The translations under genes were made by a program, and so were the position numbers. The notes under the pieces were generated by a model. The model had not been told where the DNA came from and searched no databases. It saw nothing but the letters and a program-made list of their open reading frames with translations. A stretch of 64,000 bases of DNA from Marinobacter zhejiangensis (GTDB lineage Bacteria; Pseudomonadota; Gammaproteobacteria; Pseudomonadales; Oleiphilaceae), in NCBI RefSeq assembly GCF_900114775.1, contig NZ_FOUE01000003.1:248001-312000 (forward strand), in the 5' to 3' direction. This document shows, piece by piece, positions 1-8,151 of this stretch (positions are counted from its first letter, which is position 1; every line of letters starts with the position of its first letter).

Positions 1-703
1 GATAGACCCTGGCATTGACGGTGAAGCCGGTATTGTTATCGCCGCTGACCGTGACATTGGTGACCCGGTAACGCTCTCCATCGCTGCCGGTAAAGTCGGT
101 GGTGTAGGTGCAGTTATCCAGCATCTCACCGGTACAGCTGATGGAGCCGGCGCTGTTCTGGCTTTCCCCCAGGTAGCTGTAGGTAATGTCGAACTCTGCA
201 TCGTAACTGTTGTCGCCCAGGGTGATGTCCACCCAGCCGTTAAGGATCAGGTTGCCCCCTTCGGCAGGCTCGCAGTAATCGTTGTAGTCCACTCGGTAGT
301 GGTTCTGATTGTACGCCGTAACGTCAGCGCTACCGCCGCAACTGCCTGGCATACTTTGAGTATCAGCTGCCGAGGGCAGGGTGCCGGCCTGAACCAGGGT
401 TACGGACAGTTCCACAATCTCCTCGACGGTACCGACCTGGTCCGCCTCTACTGCAATCGGGAAGTTGAACGCATCCTGGGCATAGATGGCCTGGCCGGAT
501 GCCTGGCGGCTGGCCTCGGAAACGGCAATAGCTTCTCCTTCTGAGCTGACGCTGGCCTGGGACGAGTTGAAGGTGACGCCACCAGAGGTGCCCCCGTCGT
601 CATCACCGCCACCGCCACCCCCGCAGGCTGCCAGCCCCAAGGCGCTGGCCAGGATCAGGGCTTTGCTGAGGTGAGAGAATGGGTTTTTGTCATTGGTTTC
701 CAT
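1..703 (-). CDS. Secreted lipoprotein of unknown function (partial, runs off left edge)
   Basis: Open frame on the minus strand from an ATG to the window edge, about 234 residues visible. It starts with a short basic stretch, a hydrophobic segment and a lipobox ending LGLAAC, followed by a glycine/aspartate-rich linker, so it is an exported lipoprotein. The rest is rich in Ser, Thr, Asn and Gly with scattered cysteines, like a beta-sandwich surface protein; no family is recognised. The chosen ATG has GGAG nine bases upstream. An in-frame ATG at 733 would add ten residues. A TTGGTAT half-site at 720-726 resembles the palindromes upstream of the phosphoesterase lipoproteins nearby. Confidence 0.75.
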   Translation of the reverse strand, partial: METNDKNPFSHLSKALILASALGLAACGGGGGGDDDGGTSGGVTFNSSQASVSSEGEAIAVSEASRQASGQAIYAQDAFNFPIAVEADQVGTVEEIVELSVTLVQAGTLPSAADTQSMPGSCGGSADVTAYNQNHYRVDYNDYCEPAEGGNLILNGWVDITLGDNSYDAEFDITYSYLGESQNSAGSISCTGEMLDNCTYTTDFTGSDGERYRVTNVTVSGDNNTGFTVNARVY

Positions 704-918
704 ATCAGTACGCTCCATATTGGTATGGTCCATATCGGTGTTTGCCTTTGGTGACTTCGTCGGTTGACCTTGTTGGTTTGCTCAACGTTGTGGCTGCAGT
801 CGCCTTTGTGATGATTGCAAGCCTGAAGTTATTGTTATGGAAGCAGTATAGTTGGTGATGGGGGTAACATCACAAAAGAAACGATATCCTAATATTTGCA
901 AAGCAGCGTAGGCGGGCC

Positions 919-1440
919 ATGAGCGAAAACAGTCGGAATCTTGTCTTGATCGGGATGCCTGGCAGCGGCAAAAGCACCGTTGGGGTTCTGTTGGCGAAGG
1001 CACTGGCGATGGGTTTCATCGATACTGACCTTCTGATTCAGGCGGATCAGGGCCGGACGCTGCAGGCGATTGCCGATGAGGAGGGCTATGAGCGCTTTCG
1101 TCACATCGAAGAGGCAGTGCTGAGCCGGCTGGAGGTATCCGGGCAGGTGATCTCGACAGGTGGTAGCGCGGTCTACAGTGACCGGGCGATGAATCACCTC
1201 AAACAGAATGGGGTGGTGGTTTTTCTGGATGTTCCCCTGGCGACGGTGCAGGCGCGGATTGGTGATTACAGCCTGCGAGGGATTTCAAAACGACCAGACC
1301 AATCCCTGGAGGATCTGTTCAGGGAGCGCCATCAACTCTATGCCCGATACGCGGACATCACCATCAAGGGTGACGCTGGCTCCCAGGGGGACATCTGCAA
1401 GGCCGTTCGCTCGGCATTTGCAGACTATAACGTTCGTTAG
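919..1440 (+). CDS. Shikimate kinase-like P-loop kinase
   Basis: A 173-residue small-molecule kinase of the AroK/AroL fold, the family that phosphorylates shikimate in chorismate biosynthesis. A Walker A loop GMPGSGKST lies at residues 13-21, followed by an FIDTD motif, a STGGSAV motif near residue 80 and an arginine-containing lid (LRGISKRP) near residue 120. Length matches the family. It stands alone, not beside aroB, and the sequence is somewhat divergent, so it may be a second shikimate kinase or act on another substrate. The start follows a weak AGGCGGG site. Confidence 0.8.
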   Translation: MSENSRNLVLIGMPGSGKSTVGVLLAKALAMGFIDTDLLIQADQGRTLQAIADEEGYERFRHIEEAVLSRLEVSGQVISTGGSAVYSDRAMNHLKQNGVVVFLDVPLATVQARIGDYSLRGISKRPDQSLEDLFRERHQLYARYADITIKGDAGSQGDICKAVRSAFADYNVR

Positions 1441-1447
1441 CGAGCAA

Positions 1448-1495
1448 GAAAAAACGGCAGCCGCCGGGGTATTCCGGCTCTTACTTCGGCTGCCG
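1448..1495 (-). terminator. Rho-independent terminator for the YbaK-family gene
   Basis: CGGCAGCCG and CGGCTGCCG form a 9-bp stem just past the stop codon of the minus-strand YbaK-family gene. On that strand the hairpin is followed by a run of six T. The loop is long but itself contains a CCGG/CCGG pairing. Confidence 0.6.
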
Positions 1496-1515
1496 CAGGG
1501 TCAACGGCTCGGCGT

Positions 1516-1971
1516 TTAGAAGTGAACGACGTGAGGCCGCACCAAGCGTTCATAATCCTGGTAGCTCATTTTCATCACCTCGTCGTGGCTACCTGCATTG
1601 AACGCAATGCTTTCATCCTCCCTCAAATGTTCACTGACAAACGTTTCCATGTTGTACAGGTTGCCAAACGGTGGCATGGCGCCCACATCGCAATCCGGAA
1701 ATGCATCCCGCAGTTCGTTTTCATCCGCCAGGGTGATGTCGCTGGCGCCGATGGCTTTGCCCAGCTGGGCCAGGTGGACCTGATCGGTGGCGGGTAATAC
1801 CGCCATGCCAATGCGGCCCCGGGCCTTGAAGATGACGGATTTCGCGAAGGCTTTGCCGGGAATATGGGCGGCTTGTGCCGTGCGCATGGCGTCTGGGGTG
1901 GGCGAGTGAATGGCGGTCTGGTAACGGACCGGGTGCTCGTCCAGGTAGTGTTGGAGTCTTTCGCTGATCAT
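1516..1971 (-). CDS. YbaK/ProX-type aminoacyl-tRNA deacylase domain protein
   Basis: A 151-residue stand-alone editing-domain protein of the YbaK/prolyl-tRNA synthetase-associated family, which hydrolyses mischarged aminoacyl-tRNAs in the cytoplasm. The family signature is visible as AKSVIFK near residue 43 (conserved Lys), and as GAMPPFGNLY followed by ETFVSEHLRED in the C-terminal half. Length is typical. Which tRNA or amino acid it edits cannot be told from sequence alone. It converges on the shikimate-kinase-like gene across a terminator. Confidence 0.85.
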   Translation of the reverse strand: MISERLQHYLDEHPVRYQTAIHSPTPDAMRTAQAAHIPGKAFAKSVIFKARGRIGMAVLPATDQVHLAQLGKAIGASDITLADENELRDAFPDCDVGAMPPFGNLYNMETFVSEHLREDESIAFNAGSHDEVMKMSYQDYERLVRPHVVHF

Positions 1972-2085
1972 GGCGAACCCCTCCCTTCAGGTGTTGTGAA
2001 AAGTGCACTCCTTGCCCTGTCCAAAAGCGCCCACTGTGAAAGTGGGCTGCTCGTGGACTTCCTTCGTTACCAGTATAGCGCTTTG

Positions 2086-2118
2086 ATCAACGTGCAGCGC
2101 GAGGCACTGCACGTTGAT
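2086..2118. other. Perfect 12-bp inverted repeat (possible terminator)
   Basis: ATCAACGTGCAG and CTGCACGTTGAT are perfectly complementary with a 9-base loop, lying just past the stop of the first phosphoesterase gene. No U-tract follows on either strand, so it may be a 3' stabiliser rather than an intrinsic terminator. Confidence 0.5.
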
Positions 2119-2128
2119 ATGCACGACC

Positions 2129-3511
2129 TTATAACGGGAAACAGAACAAGCCACACTCGGCCAGTTTGACTTCAGCGAGGCTGGTGACCGGGGCGCCCAC
2201 ATCGCTGACCACCGTGTAGTTGATCTGGTGCGTGCCTTCGCCGAGCTCAGCCAGAGTCACCGAGTCCTGATATTGACTGTCCATTGCGCCGAGTTCGGCA
2301 ATCAGGGTGTCTCCCCGGTAGATGTATTGTTGTGTTGCATTGCCGGAGATCTGCCAGTTAAGGGTGACAGTGGCCTGATCCCGGCGGCTTTGATCAATGG
2401 TGTTGTACAGCTTGTAAGCGCCCAGGTCACCAATGAGTGATGGGCTGTCAAAGGCACTGCCCAGCTGCGGAGGATAGCCCAGGTAGGTCATTACCGTCGG
2501 CACGACGGTTGTGATGCCGGGGTAACCCATGAGTGCATTTTGTTCGGGATCGTTGGACAGCATCAACGGACTGGCCGGAGTCGACAGGAACTCGTTAAAC
2601 AGCGCGGGCTTGTTCACGCCGATCACCGAAGTCCGTTCGATTACCGTGTTTCGGTCATGTCCGCCGGCTTCGCGGTGGCCATGGTCGGACACCATGATCA
2701 CCAGCCACTCCTCGTTCAGGGTACGCTCGCGATGGGCCACCGCGTCGAGGATGCGGCCTACCCGGGCATCAGTGTCGGCAACGGCCTGTTCGGTGGCTGC
2801 ACACCAACCACAGTCGTGGCCCGTAGCATCGGGTCTGTCCAGATGGGCGAAGATGAAGCGCAGCGGGCTGGCGTCATCCTCCAATTCACTTATGACCTGG
2901 TCAGTGATGAAGTCGTCGACCAGTTGCCCCTCAGCTCTTGAGGAACCATCGACTCGACGGTCCACGTACGCCATATCCTTACGCATGTGACCGCTGTTGA
3001 TGTCGGTCCATGCAGCAAAGCTGCCCGTTTTCATTGTCGGGTCGAGCTGGTCGAGAAGGTAAAAGATACCGTAAACCTGTGAAGCGGCGCCGTCATTGCC
3101 GGTGACGCCATGGCGGTCGGTCCAGGTACCGGTCAGTATGCTCGTCCAGGCCGGTCCGGAGATGGAAACCTGATAGGTGGTGGTATTCAGGTACCCGCCA
3201 ACATGGGCTTTGGTGAGGGTGAGCCGGTCAAAATTTGGTGTCACCGGCTCATTCAGGTCCGGGGTATCGATGTCGTCAATGTATTCGTACATCAGGCCAT
3301 CAATGCCGATCACCAGAGCCTTGGTTATCGGCTCGGGAGTTGGGTCAGGCGTGACTTCCGGAGTTACATTATCGCCACCGGGGTCGGTTGGCTTGGTGGT
3401 GTCCTGAGAGGCGCCGCTACCACCGCCGCACCCGCTGAGGGTGATAAGGGCGGCTGCCAATGTGGCAAGCCAGGCATTCCGCCGCGGTCGTTGCTCGAGC
3501 GTAAAAGTCAT
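2129..3511 (-). CDS. Type I phosphodiesterase/nucleotide pyrophosphatase-like lipoprotein, short paralogue
   Basis: A 460-residue exported lipoprotein with lipobox LSGC (Cys28) and an alkaline-phosphatase-superfamily catalytic domain (NPP type) at roughly residues 65-380. Metal and nucleophile motifs are present: VIGIDG, a GPAWTSILTG loop supplying the Ser/Thr nucleophile, an HLDRPDATGH motif, VSDHGH and GGHD. It should hydrolyse phosphodiesters or phosphomonoesters outside the inner membrane. It is a tandem paralogue of the following longer gene but ends shortly after the catalytic and Ig-like region. The start matches its paralogue, placing the lipid Cys at the same position. A Pho box lies upstream. 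An ATG seven codons earlier is possible. Confidence 0.85.
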   Translation of the reverse strand: MTFTLEQRPRRNAWLATLAAALITLSGCGGGSGASQDTTKPTDPGGDNVTPEVTPDPTPEPITKALVIGIDGLMYEYIDDIDTPDLNEPVTPNFDRLTLTKAHVGGYLNTTTYQVSISGPAWTSILTGTWTDRHGVTGNDGAASQVYGIFYLLDQLDPTMKTGSFAAWTDINSGHMRKDMAYVDRRVDGSSRAEGQLVDDFITDQVISELEDDASPLRFIFAHLDRPDATGHDCGWCAATEQAVADTDARVGRILDAVAHRERTLNEEWLVIMVSDHGHREAGGHDRNTVIERTSVIGVNKPALFNEFLSTPASPLMLSNDPEQNALMGYPGITTVVPTVMTYLGYPPQLGSAFDSPSLIGDLGAYKLYNTIDQSRRDQATVTLNWQISGNATQQYIYRGDTLIAELGAMDSQYQDSVTLAELGEGTHQINYTVVSDVGAPVTSLAEVKLAECGLFCFPL

Positions 3512-3554
3512 TTCCAGTGTCCTGAACAGCAAGGTTGTTAGGAAGGGTGTATTT

Positions 3555-3567
3555 TGGTGTATACCAG
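3555..3567. promoter_or_regulatory. Palindrome TTGGTGTATACCA at the predicted transcript start
   Basis: Near-perfect dyad eight bases downstream of the predicted -10 of the short phosphoesterase gene. The same element, at the same distance from the -10, occurs in the paralogous promoter (TTGGTATATACCAA). Likely a binding site for a second regulator overlapping the transcription start. Confidence 0.5.
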
Positions 3568-3575
3568 AAACGGAA

Positions 3576-3620
3576 GACTAAGCGTTTGGCATGACAGGTG
3601 AGTGTCAGTCTTTTGTCATT
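3576..3620 (-). promoter_or_regulatory. Pho-box promoter of the short phosphoesterase gene
   Basis: Read on the minus strand, three consecutive 11-bp repeats ATGACAAAAGA, CTGACACTCAC and CTGTCATGCCA match the PhoB box unit (CTGTCAT plus four bases). They are followed after six bases by TAGTCT as the -10 hexamer. The same six-base spacing separates the Pho box and -10 in the classical phoA promoter. This predicts induction by phosphate starvation through PhoB. Confidence 0.75.
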
Positions 3621-3645
3621 TGGTGCCACGGTGTGGGGAAGGAGA

Positions 3646-3672
3646 AACCCGCAGCAAGAACTGCTGCGGGTT
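3646..3672 (-). terminator. Terminator hairpin of the long phosphoesterase gene
   Basis: AACCCGCAGCA pairs perfectly with TGCTGCGGGTT over 11 bp with a 5-base loop, 19 bases past the stop codon. The following T-tract is poor (TCTCCTTCC on the minus strand). Confidence 0.6.
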
Positions 3673-3690
3673 GAATGGGCGTTACTGCAG

Positions 3691-5709
3691 TTACAGGCTA
3701 CCCAATGGTGCGGTTGTGTTGGCCAGGGCGCGCACTTCCGCCTCGGTCAATGCGCGGTTGAAGGTCACAAGGTCGGCCATGTCGAAGTTCAGGGTCTTGT
3801 TGGTGTTATAGCTGCCGTCGCCACCTTCGCCGATGTTCAGCGGTAAGGGGGATGCCATGCTGTTGACGTTGCCACTGCTGACCACGCTGGACTGCAGGCC
3901 GTTGACGGAATCCTGAATGTAGAGGGCGACCCGCTTCGCGTTCAGGTCGATGGACGCGACCACGAACACCCACTCATCCTTGGCAAAGGTTGTCCAGCTG
4001 GTGTCGGCGCGGGAGCTGCCGTCACCTACGTTCAGTTTCATCTTGCTGCCCGATACGGTCACAAGGAAGCCTTTGTTATAGCCGCTTGCCCAGTTCTTGT
4101 TGGAGATGACGTTGGGGTCGCCGCTGATGTTGCCGTTGACCCGCAACCGGAAACCAATGGAATACTGGCTTACCCCGGTAAAGTCCTTGGCCTGGCTGAG
4201 GTAGCCATTGGAGCGCTGGAGGTTGACGGCATTGGCGCCGTTGAATGGGCCAGCTACAAAGCTGGGGCTGGACGCTGCGGCCTGAACCCAGCTGAAGGCA
4301 CCGGTGGTGTTATCAAAACTGATCAGGCTTTCCCGCTCAGCGAGCAGATCAGTAATAGACACAGGCTCCGCGAGGGAAACCCGAGCGTGGCTGGACACCG
4401 GTGAACCCACATCACTGACGACGGTGTAGTCGAGGTTGTGGGTACCTTCACCCAGCATATCCTTGGTCAATACGTCCTGATAAGTAGTGTCCATCGGGCT
4501 GAGTTCTGCGATCAGGGTATCGTCACGATAGATTGTCCGCAGGCTGGCATTCCCGGAGTTCTGCCAGGTCAGGTTGATATTGGCCTGGTCCGGCTGGCTC
4601 TGCTCGACCGTTGAGTAGAGCTTATAGGCGCCCAGGTCACCAACCAGCGAGGGGCTGTCGAAGTTGTCCCCGAGTTGTGGCGGGTAGCCGAGATAGGTCA
4701 TTACTGTTGGTACAACGGCCGTGATGCCAGGGTAGCCCATCAGCGTGTTCTGCTCTGGATCTTCAGAAAGCGGCAGCGGCTCGGCTGGAGTCGAGAAGAA
4801 TTCGTTGAACAGGGCCGGCTTGTTCACGCCGATCACCGAAGTGCGTTCGACCACGGTGTCGCCGCCATGACCGCCAGCCGGGCGGTGACCATGGTCAGAG
4901 ACGACCATCACCAGCCATTCTTCATTCAGGGTGCGTTCGCGATGATCAATGGCATCGAGGATCCGTCCCAGGTGAGCATCGGTCTCAACCAGCTTGTTTT
5001 CGTAAGTGGCACACCAGCCGCAGCCGTGACCAGCGCCATCGACTTCATCCAGTTGAGTGAAAATAAAACGCAGTGGGCTGGCTTCGTACTCCAGTTCATT
5101 GACCAGCTGGTTGGCAATGAACTCGTCCAAGGACTCGTCTGCAGGCCGAGAGGCGCCGTCTACACGGCGGCTGACATATGCCATTTCCTTCAGCATGTGA
5201 CCACTGTTGATCGGGGTCCAGGCGGCAAAACTGCCGGTTTGAATGGTCGGGTCCTGCTGGTCCAGGCGACTGAAGATACCGTCTACAGCAACAGCAGCAC
5301 TGTTGTTGCTCGTTACGCCATGACGGTCGGTCCAGGTACCGGTCAGTATGCTCGACCAGCTGGGACCGGAATAGGAAGCCTGGTGAGTTGCTGTATTCAG
5401 CAGACCACCAGCAAAGGCTTTGGAGAGTGTCAGTCGGCCAAAGTTAGGGGTTGCCGGCTCGTTGAGTTCCGGGTTGTCCACTTGGTCGATGTAGTCATAC
5501 ATCAGGCCATCAATGCCGATGACCAGGGCCTTGGTAACAGGTTCCGGGGTGGGATCAGGAGTGGTGAGATCGCCGTCCGGGATTGCGGGTTTGCTGGTGT
5601 CGCTGGAGGAATCGCTGTCACCACCACATCCGCCCAGGGAGATAAGGGCGGTTGTCAGTGCGGCCAGGTATACATTTCGCCGATTGGGTTTTCCTGCCTT
5701 CAAGGTCAT
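3691..5709 (-). CDS. NPP-like phosphoesterase lipoprotein with C-terminal LamG-like domain
   Basis: A 672-residue lipoprotein, lipobox LGGC (Cys28), with an NPP/alkaline-phosphatase-fold domain closely similar to the downstream paralogue (VIGIDG, GPSWSSILTG nucleophile loop, VSDHGH, GGHGGDT). After an Ig-like segment it carries an extra 215-residue C-terminal jelly roll of the concanavalin/LamG type (an ISFDNTTGAF start, an EWVFVVASID core strand and an ADLVTFNRALTEAEV end), which usually binds glycans or other polymers. The two genes are a tandem duplication, each with its own Pho-box promoter. Probably liberates phosphate from extracellular phosphodiesters; substrate unknown. Confidence 0.88.
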   Translation of the reverse strand: MTLKAGKPNRRNVYLAALTTALISLGGCGGDSDSSSDTSKPAIPDGDLTTPDPTPEPVTKALVIGIDGLMYDYIDQVDNPELNEPATPNFGRLTLSKAFAGGLLNTATHQASYSGPSWSSILTGTWTDRHGVTSNNSAAVAVDGIFSRLDQQDPTIQTGSFAAWTPINSGHMLKEMAYVSRRVDGASRPADESLDEFIANQLVNELEYEASPLRFIFTQLDEVDGAGHGCGWCATYENKLVETDAHLGRILDAIDHRERTLNEEWLVMVVSDHGHRPAGGHGGDTVVERTSVIGVNKPALFNEFFSTPAEPLPLSEDPEQNTLMGYPGITAVVPTVMTYLGYPPQLGDNFDSPSLVGDLGAYKLYSTVEQSQPDQANINLTWQNSGNASLRTIYRDDTLIAELSPMDTTYQDVLTKDMLGEGTHNLDYTVVSDVGSPVSSHARVSLAEPVSITDLLAERESLISFDNTTGAFSWVQAAASSPSFVAGPFNGANAVNLQRSNGYLSQAKDFTGVSQYSIGFRLRVNGNISGDPNVISNKNWASGYNKGFLVTVSGSKMKLNVGDGSSRADTSWTTFAKDEWVFVVASIDLNAKRVALYIQDSVNGLQSSVVSSGNVNSMASPLPLNIGEGGDGSYNTNKTLNFDMADLVTFNRALTEAEVRALANTTAPLGSL

Positions 5710-5759
5710 TTCTCGTTTCCTTAAAAAAACAACTTGGTTAAGGGTGGTGCGCGCGCAAA

Positions 5760-5773
5760 TTGGTATATACCAA
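5760..5773. promoter_or_regulatory. Perfect palindrome TTGGTATATACCAA at the predicted transcript start
   Basis: Fourteen-base perfect palindrome eight bases downstream of the predicted -10 of the long phosphoesterase gene, matching the element at the paralogous promoter in sequence and spacing. Half-site TGGTAT also occurs in the palindrome between the XRE regulator and yiaA. Confidence 0.55.
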
Positions 5774-5781
5774 CGAGGAGA

Positions 5782-5826
5782 AGGTTAGCCTTGGGCTGTG
5801 ACAGTGAAGTGTCAGAGTTATGTCAG
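5782..5826 (-). promoter_or_regulatory. Pho-box promoter of the long phosphoesterase gene
   Basis: On the minus strand three 11-bp units CTGACATAACT, CTGACACTTCA and CTGTCACAGCC lie in tandem, followed by six bases and a TAACCT -10 hexamer. Arrangement and spacing equal those at the paralogous gene and fit a PhoB-activated promoter in which the Pho box replaces the -35. Confidence 0.78.
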
Positions 5827-5996
5827 TGTTGGAATTGGGTGCGGATAGGAAATCGCTGAAGGCAATAAAACTAGGTAACGAATTATACCTTAGTGGAATC
5901 ATGGCAAATACGGATTGAACCAGACCGTCCTGACCCGGAGAATTCGGCCTCTTTTTTTGGTTTTGCTTCCTACATATTTAATTCATGGAGTGGTAA

Positions 5997-6395
5997 ATGG
6001 GCGGAACGGCTGCTGATATTGTCTTTCAGAGTTATGGACGTTGCTGTAAGAGCGACGAGTTTTTTGTCGACTTCTACGATTACTTCATGTCCAGCTCCCA
6101 GGCCATCAAAGATCGCTTTGTAAAGACCGATATGGGGCAGCAGCGCCATTTGCTTCGTAACGGCATCATGCAGCTGGTTTTGCATGCCCGGGGTATGTCG
6201 GATCGCAAGCTCAGGGCGTTGGGCGAGTCCCATAACCGTGGGGGCTATAACATTCCACCGGAGTGGTACAGCCTTTGGTTGGACTCATTGATGAAAACGG
6301 TGAGGAAGCACGACCCGGATTACGACGCTGAACTGGATATGTGCTGGCGTGACGTTCTTGGACCCGGTATCGAACTGATCCGGGGCGCCTACTAA
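5997..6395 (+). CDS. Single-domain globin-like protein
   Basis: A 132-residue protein resembling bacterial single-domain globins. An FFVDFYDYFM segment around residue 22 fits the B-C helices, an RHLLRNGIMQLVLHARG helix fits helix E, and the histidine in ESHNRGGYNIPPEWY (about residue 79) is the likely proximal haem ligand. It could bind O2 or NO, or act as a haem sensor. No output domain is attached. GGAG lies nine bases before the ATG. It is followed on the same strand by an eIF-2B-like gene. Confidence 0.65.
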   Translation: MGGTAADIVFQSYGRCCKSDEFFVDFYDYFMSSSQAIKDRFVKTDMGQQRHLLRNGIMQLVLHARGMSDRKLRALGESHNRGGYNIPPEWYSLWLDSLMKTVRKHDPDYDAELDMCWRDVLGPGIELIRGAY

Positions 6396-6457
6396 CTTTT
6401 TTTGCCATGCTCTTTGTAGGCTGCCTTCGATAAAACGCAGTGGCGGCGGGAGGGAGC

Positions 6458-7198
6458 ATGGCCTTTGAACAGCGTATAGAACAGATCGTCGCTGACCGAC
6501 AGCACGGTTCTTCCTGGCTGGCGGCAGAAATTTGTGCCGCCTTCCTGTCCCTGAAAGGCACTGGCGATTATCGGCAACGGGTGCATTGGGCGCTGTCCAG
6601 GCTTCGCAATGTCGATACTTCGATGGCTGTGGTCCATCATCTTATCGGTAGTCTGAACCCCATTGTTGACGGCGATTTCTTTGCCGGGCTGGATCGCTAC
6701 CAGCAGCGCTGGGCGAACGTTCACCTCCCGATTACCCACGTCCTTCTGCAGTCCTGGAATTTCAGTTCGGCCCCGATTTTACTCCATAGCCACAGCGGTC
6801 TGGTGCAGCAGGTCATAGGGGAGTTGCTGCGGTTGCTTGAGAACCTGAACGTTGTACAAACTCGGTCGATGCCGGGGGCGGAGGGGGAGATTCAGGCGCG
6901 CCAGCTCCGGGAAGGGGGCGTTCCAGTGCAGTTGATAGACGACGATCAAGTCGCCGCGTTTGCCGCCAACTGCCAGGCGGCAATCCTGGGGGTGGACCAG
7001 TTCACCGCCGACCGGTTTGTAAACAAAGTCGGTAGCGGGCTCATTACCGACACCCTGTCGAGTCTCGGAAAGCCGGTTTTTGTGGTTGGTGACTCACGCA
7101 AACGGGTGAGCACGCTGCATTTCTCTTCGTCATTGTTTGAGGCTGTCGCCTTCGGGGCCTGTGCCCGCCTGGTGACAGAGCAGGGCATCCAGCGCTAG
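6458..7198 (+). CDS. eIF-2B/MtnA-like (IF-2B superfamily) protein
   Basis: A 246-residue protein with the ISOCOT fold of eIF-2B alpha and methylthioribose-1-phosphate isomerases. Recognisable segments are ILLHSHSGLVQQVI in the middle, VQTRSMPGAEGE, then AILGVDQFTADRFVNKVGS near residue 180, the family's ligand-binding signature with its Asp, and KPVFVVGDSRK. Bacterial members likely act on sugar phosphates; substrate unknown. The ATG follows a GGGAGGGAG ribosome site. The last four bases overlap the end of the convergent XRE gene. Confidence 0.7.
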   Translation: MAFEQRIEQIVADRQHGSSWLAAEICAAFLSLKGTGDYRQRVHWALSRLRNVDTSMAVVHHLIGSLNPIVDGDFFAGLDRYQQRWANVHLPITHVLLQSWNFSSAPILLHSHSGLVQQVIGELLRLLENLNVVQTRSMPGAEGEIQARQLREGGVPVQLIDDDQVAAFAANCQAAILGVDQFTADRFVNKVGSGLITDTLSSLGKPVFVVGDSRKRVSTLHFSSSLFEAVAFGACARLVTEQGIQR

Positions 7199-7968
7199 CG
7201 GAGGGGTTTGGTATGGCCCGGGTAGACCTTGGTGTCTTCGGGCTTACGGTACTGCTGGAAAACCGACACTTCCCAGGGTCGGATGGCCATCATCAGACTC
7301 ATGCCAAATCGCTGGTCCAGCGGTAGAGAGAGGTCTTCCTGGTGACAGTGGCGGAAGTCCAGGGCCAGGCGCTTGAGTTTCTGTTGCATTACGTCATTGG
7401 ACCGTGGTGACAGCATGCCATTCAGGAACAGCCGCAACTCCCCGGGGCGGTTGAACCTGCACTTGAAGAAGTCGCTTTGAACCTGCGACTCAAAAAATTC
7501 CTGGATGGGCCCATTTTTCTGCCAATGAAAATCATGGCTGATCAGCGGCTTGATCCGGTTTCCCGGCAACAAATCGATCAGACCCATTCGATCCAGCAGC
7601 GCAAGGCGTTGGATCACCTCCACGTCAGTCAATGTGTAGTGGTTGAGCATCTGCTGGAACGTCCAACGATTCAACGCGCAGATCGCGACCAGAAGCAAAG
7701 ACGCATCGGAAACCAACTCTCGCTCCTGTTCGGTGGCGAGTTCATTGATACGGGGCTCCGGCTCCAGGCCTCGCAACAGGTCGCTGATCTCAAGCCCCAT
7801 CATCGCGCAAATCTGATCCAGCCGTTTCAGCGAAAACTGCCGTTCGGCAAATAGCCTTTTTACGCTGGCCTCTGACAACTCCAGTGCTTCGGCGACTTGC
7901 AGATAGGTCAAGCCGTGCTCTTTCAGTGCCTTTTTCAGGGCGTCCACAATTGCAGTTGTCTGGGCCAT
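7195..7968 (-). CDS. XRE-family transcriptional regulator
   Basis: A 257-residue regulator with an N-terminal Cro/C1-type helix-turn-helix at about residues 8-62 (TYLQVAEALELSEASVKRLF), followed by a long alpha-helical region of unknown ligand specificity. Such proteins repress or activate nearby genes. It is divergent from yiaA-pspA, and the intergenic region holds a 15-base perfect palindrome, so autoregulation and control of the membrane-stress pair are plausible. Confidence 0.82.
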   Translation of the reverse strand: MAQTTAIVDALKKALKEHGLTYLQVAEALELSEASVKRLFAERQFSLKRLDQICAMMGLEISDLLRGLEPEPRINELATEQERELVSDASLLLVAICALNRWTFQQMLNHYTLTDVEVIQRLALLDRMGLIDLLPGNRIKPLISHDFHWQKNGPIQEFFESQVQSDFFKCRFNRPGELRLFLNGMLSPRSNDVMQQKLKRLALDFRHCHQEDLSLPLDQRFGMSLMMAIRPWEVSVFQQYRKPEDTKVYPGHTKPLR

Positions 7969-7995
7969 TGTCTGAGGGTTCCTTGTTCTAGGTAT

Positions 7996-8010
7996 TGGTA
8001 TTCAATACCA
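7996..8010. promoter_or_regulatory. Probable operator TGGTATTCAATACCA
   Basis: Perfect 15-base palindrome 28 bases upstream of the XRE regulator start, in the divergent promoter region shared with yiaA-pspA. Likely the regulator's own operator. Inference from position and symmetry only. Confidence 0.5.
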
Positions 8011-8151
8011 GGCGTTGATGCTTGTGCAACTTTTTGGGTTTCGGTGGCCGTAGAACCCTCGCAAATACATAGTTGGTCGCAAGCGAGCACGGGGTGCTCC
8101 GGGCTCCAGTGGGAGCGCCAACAAAACGATGGGAATCAGTGGGAGACGGTT

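Noticed and set aside
4675..5724. 349-codon plus-strand open frame opposite the long phosphoesterase gene
   Set aside because: Antisense to the catalytic domain with intact metal-site motifs; no independent evidence.
8011..8151. Sigma-54 promoter upstream of yiaA-pspA
   Set aside because: No TGGCAC-n5-TTGCW-like sequence could be found in the intergenic region.
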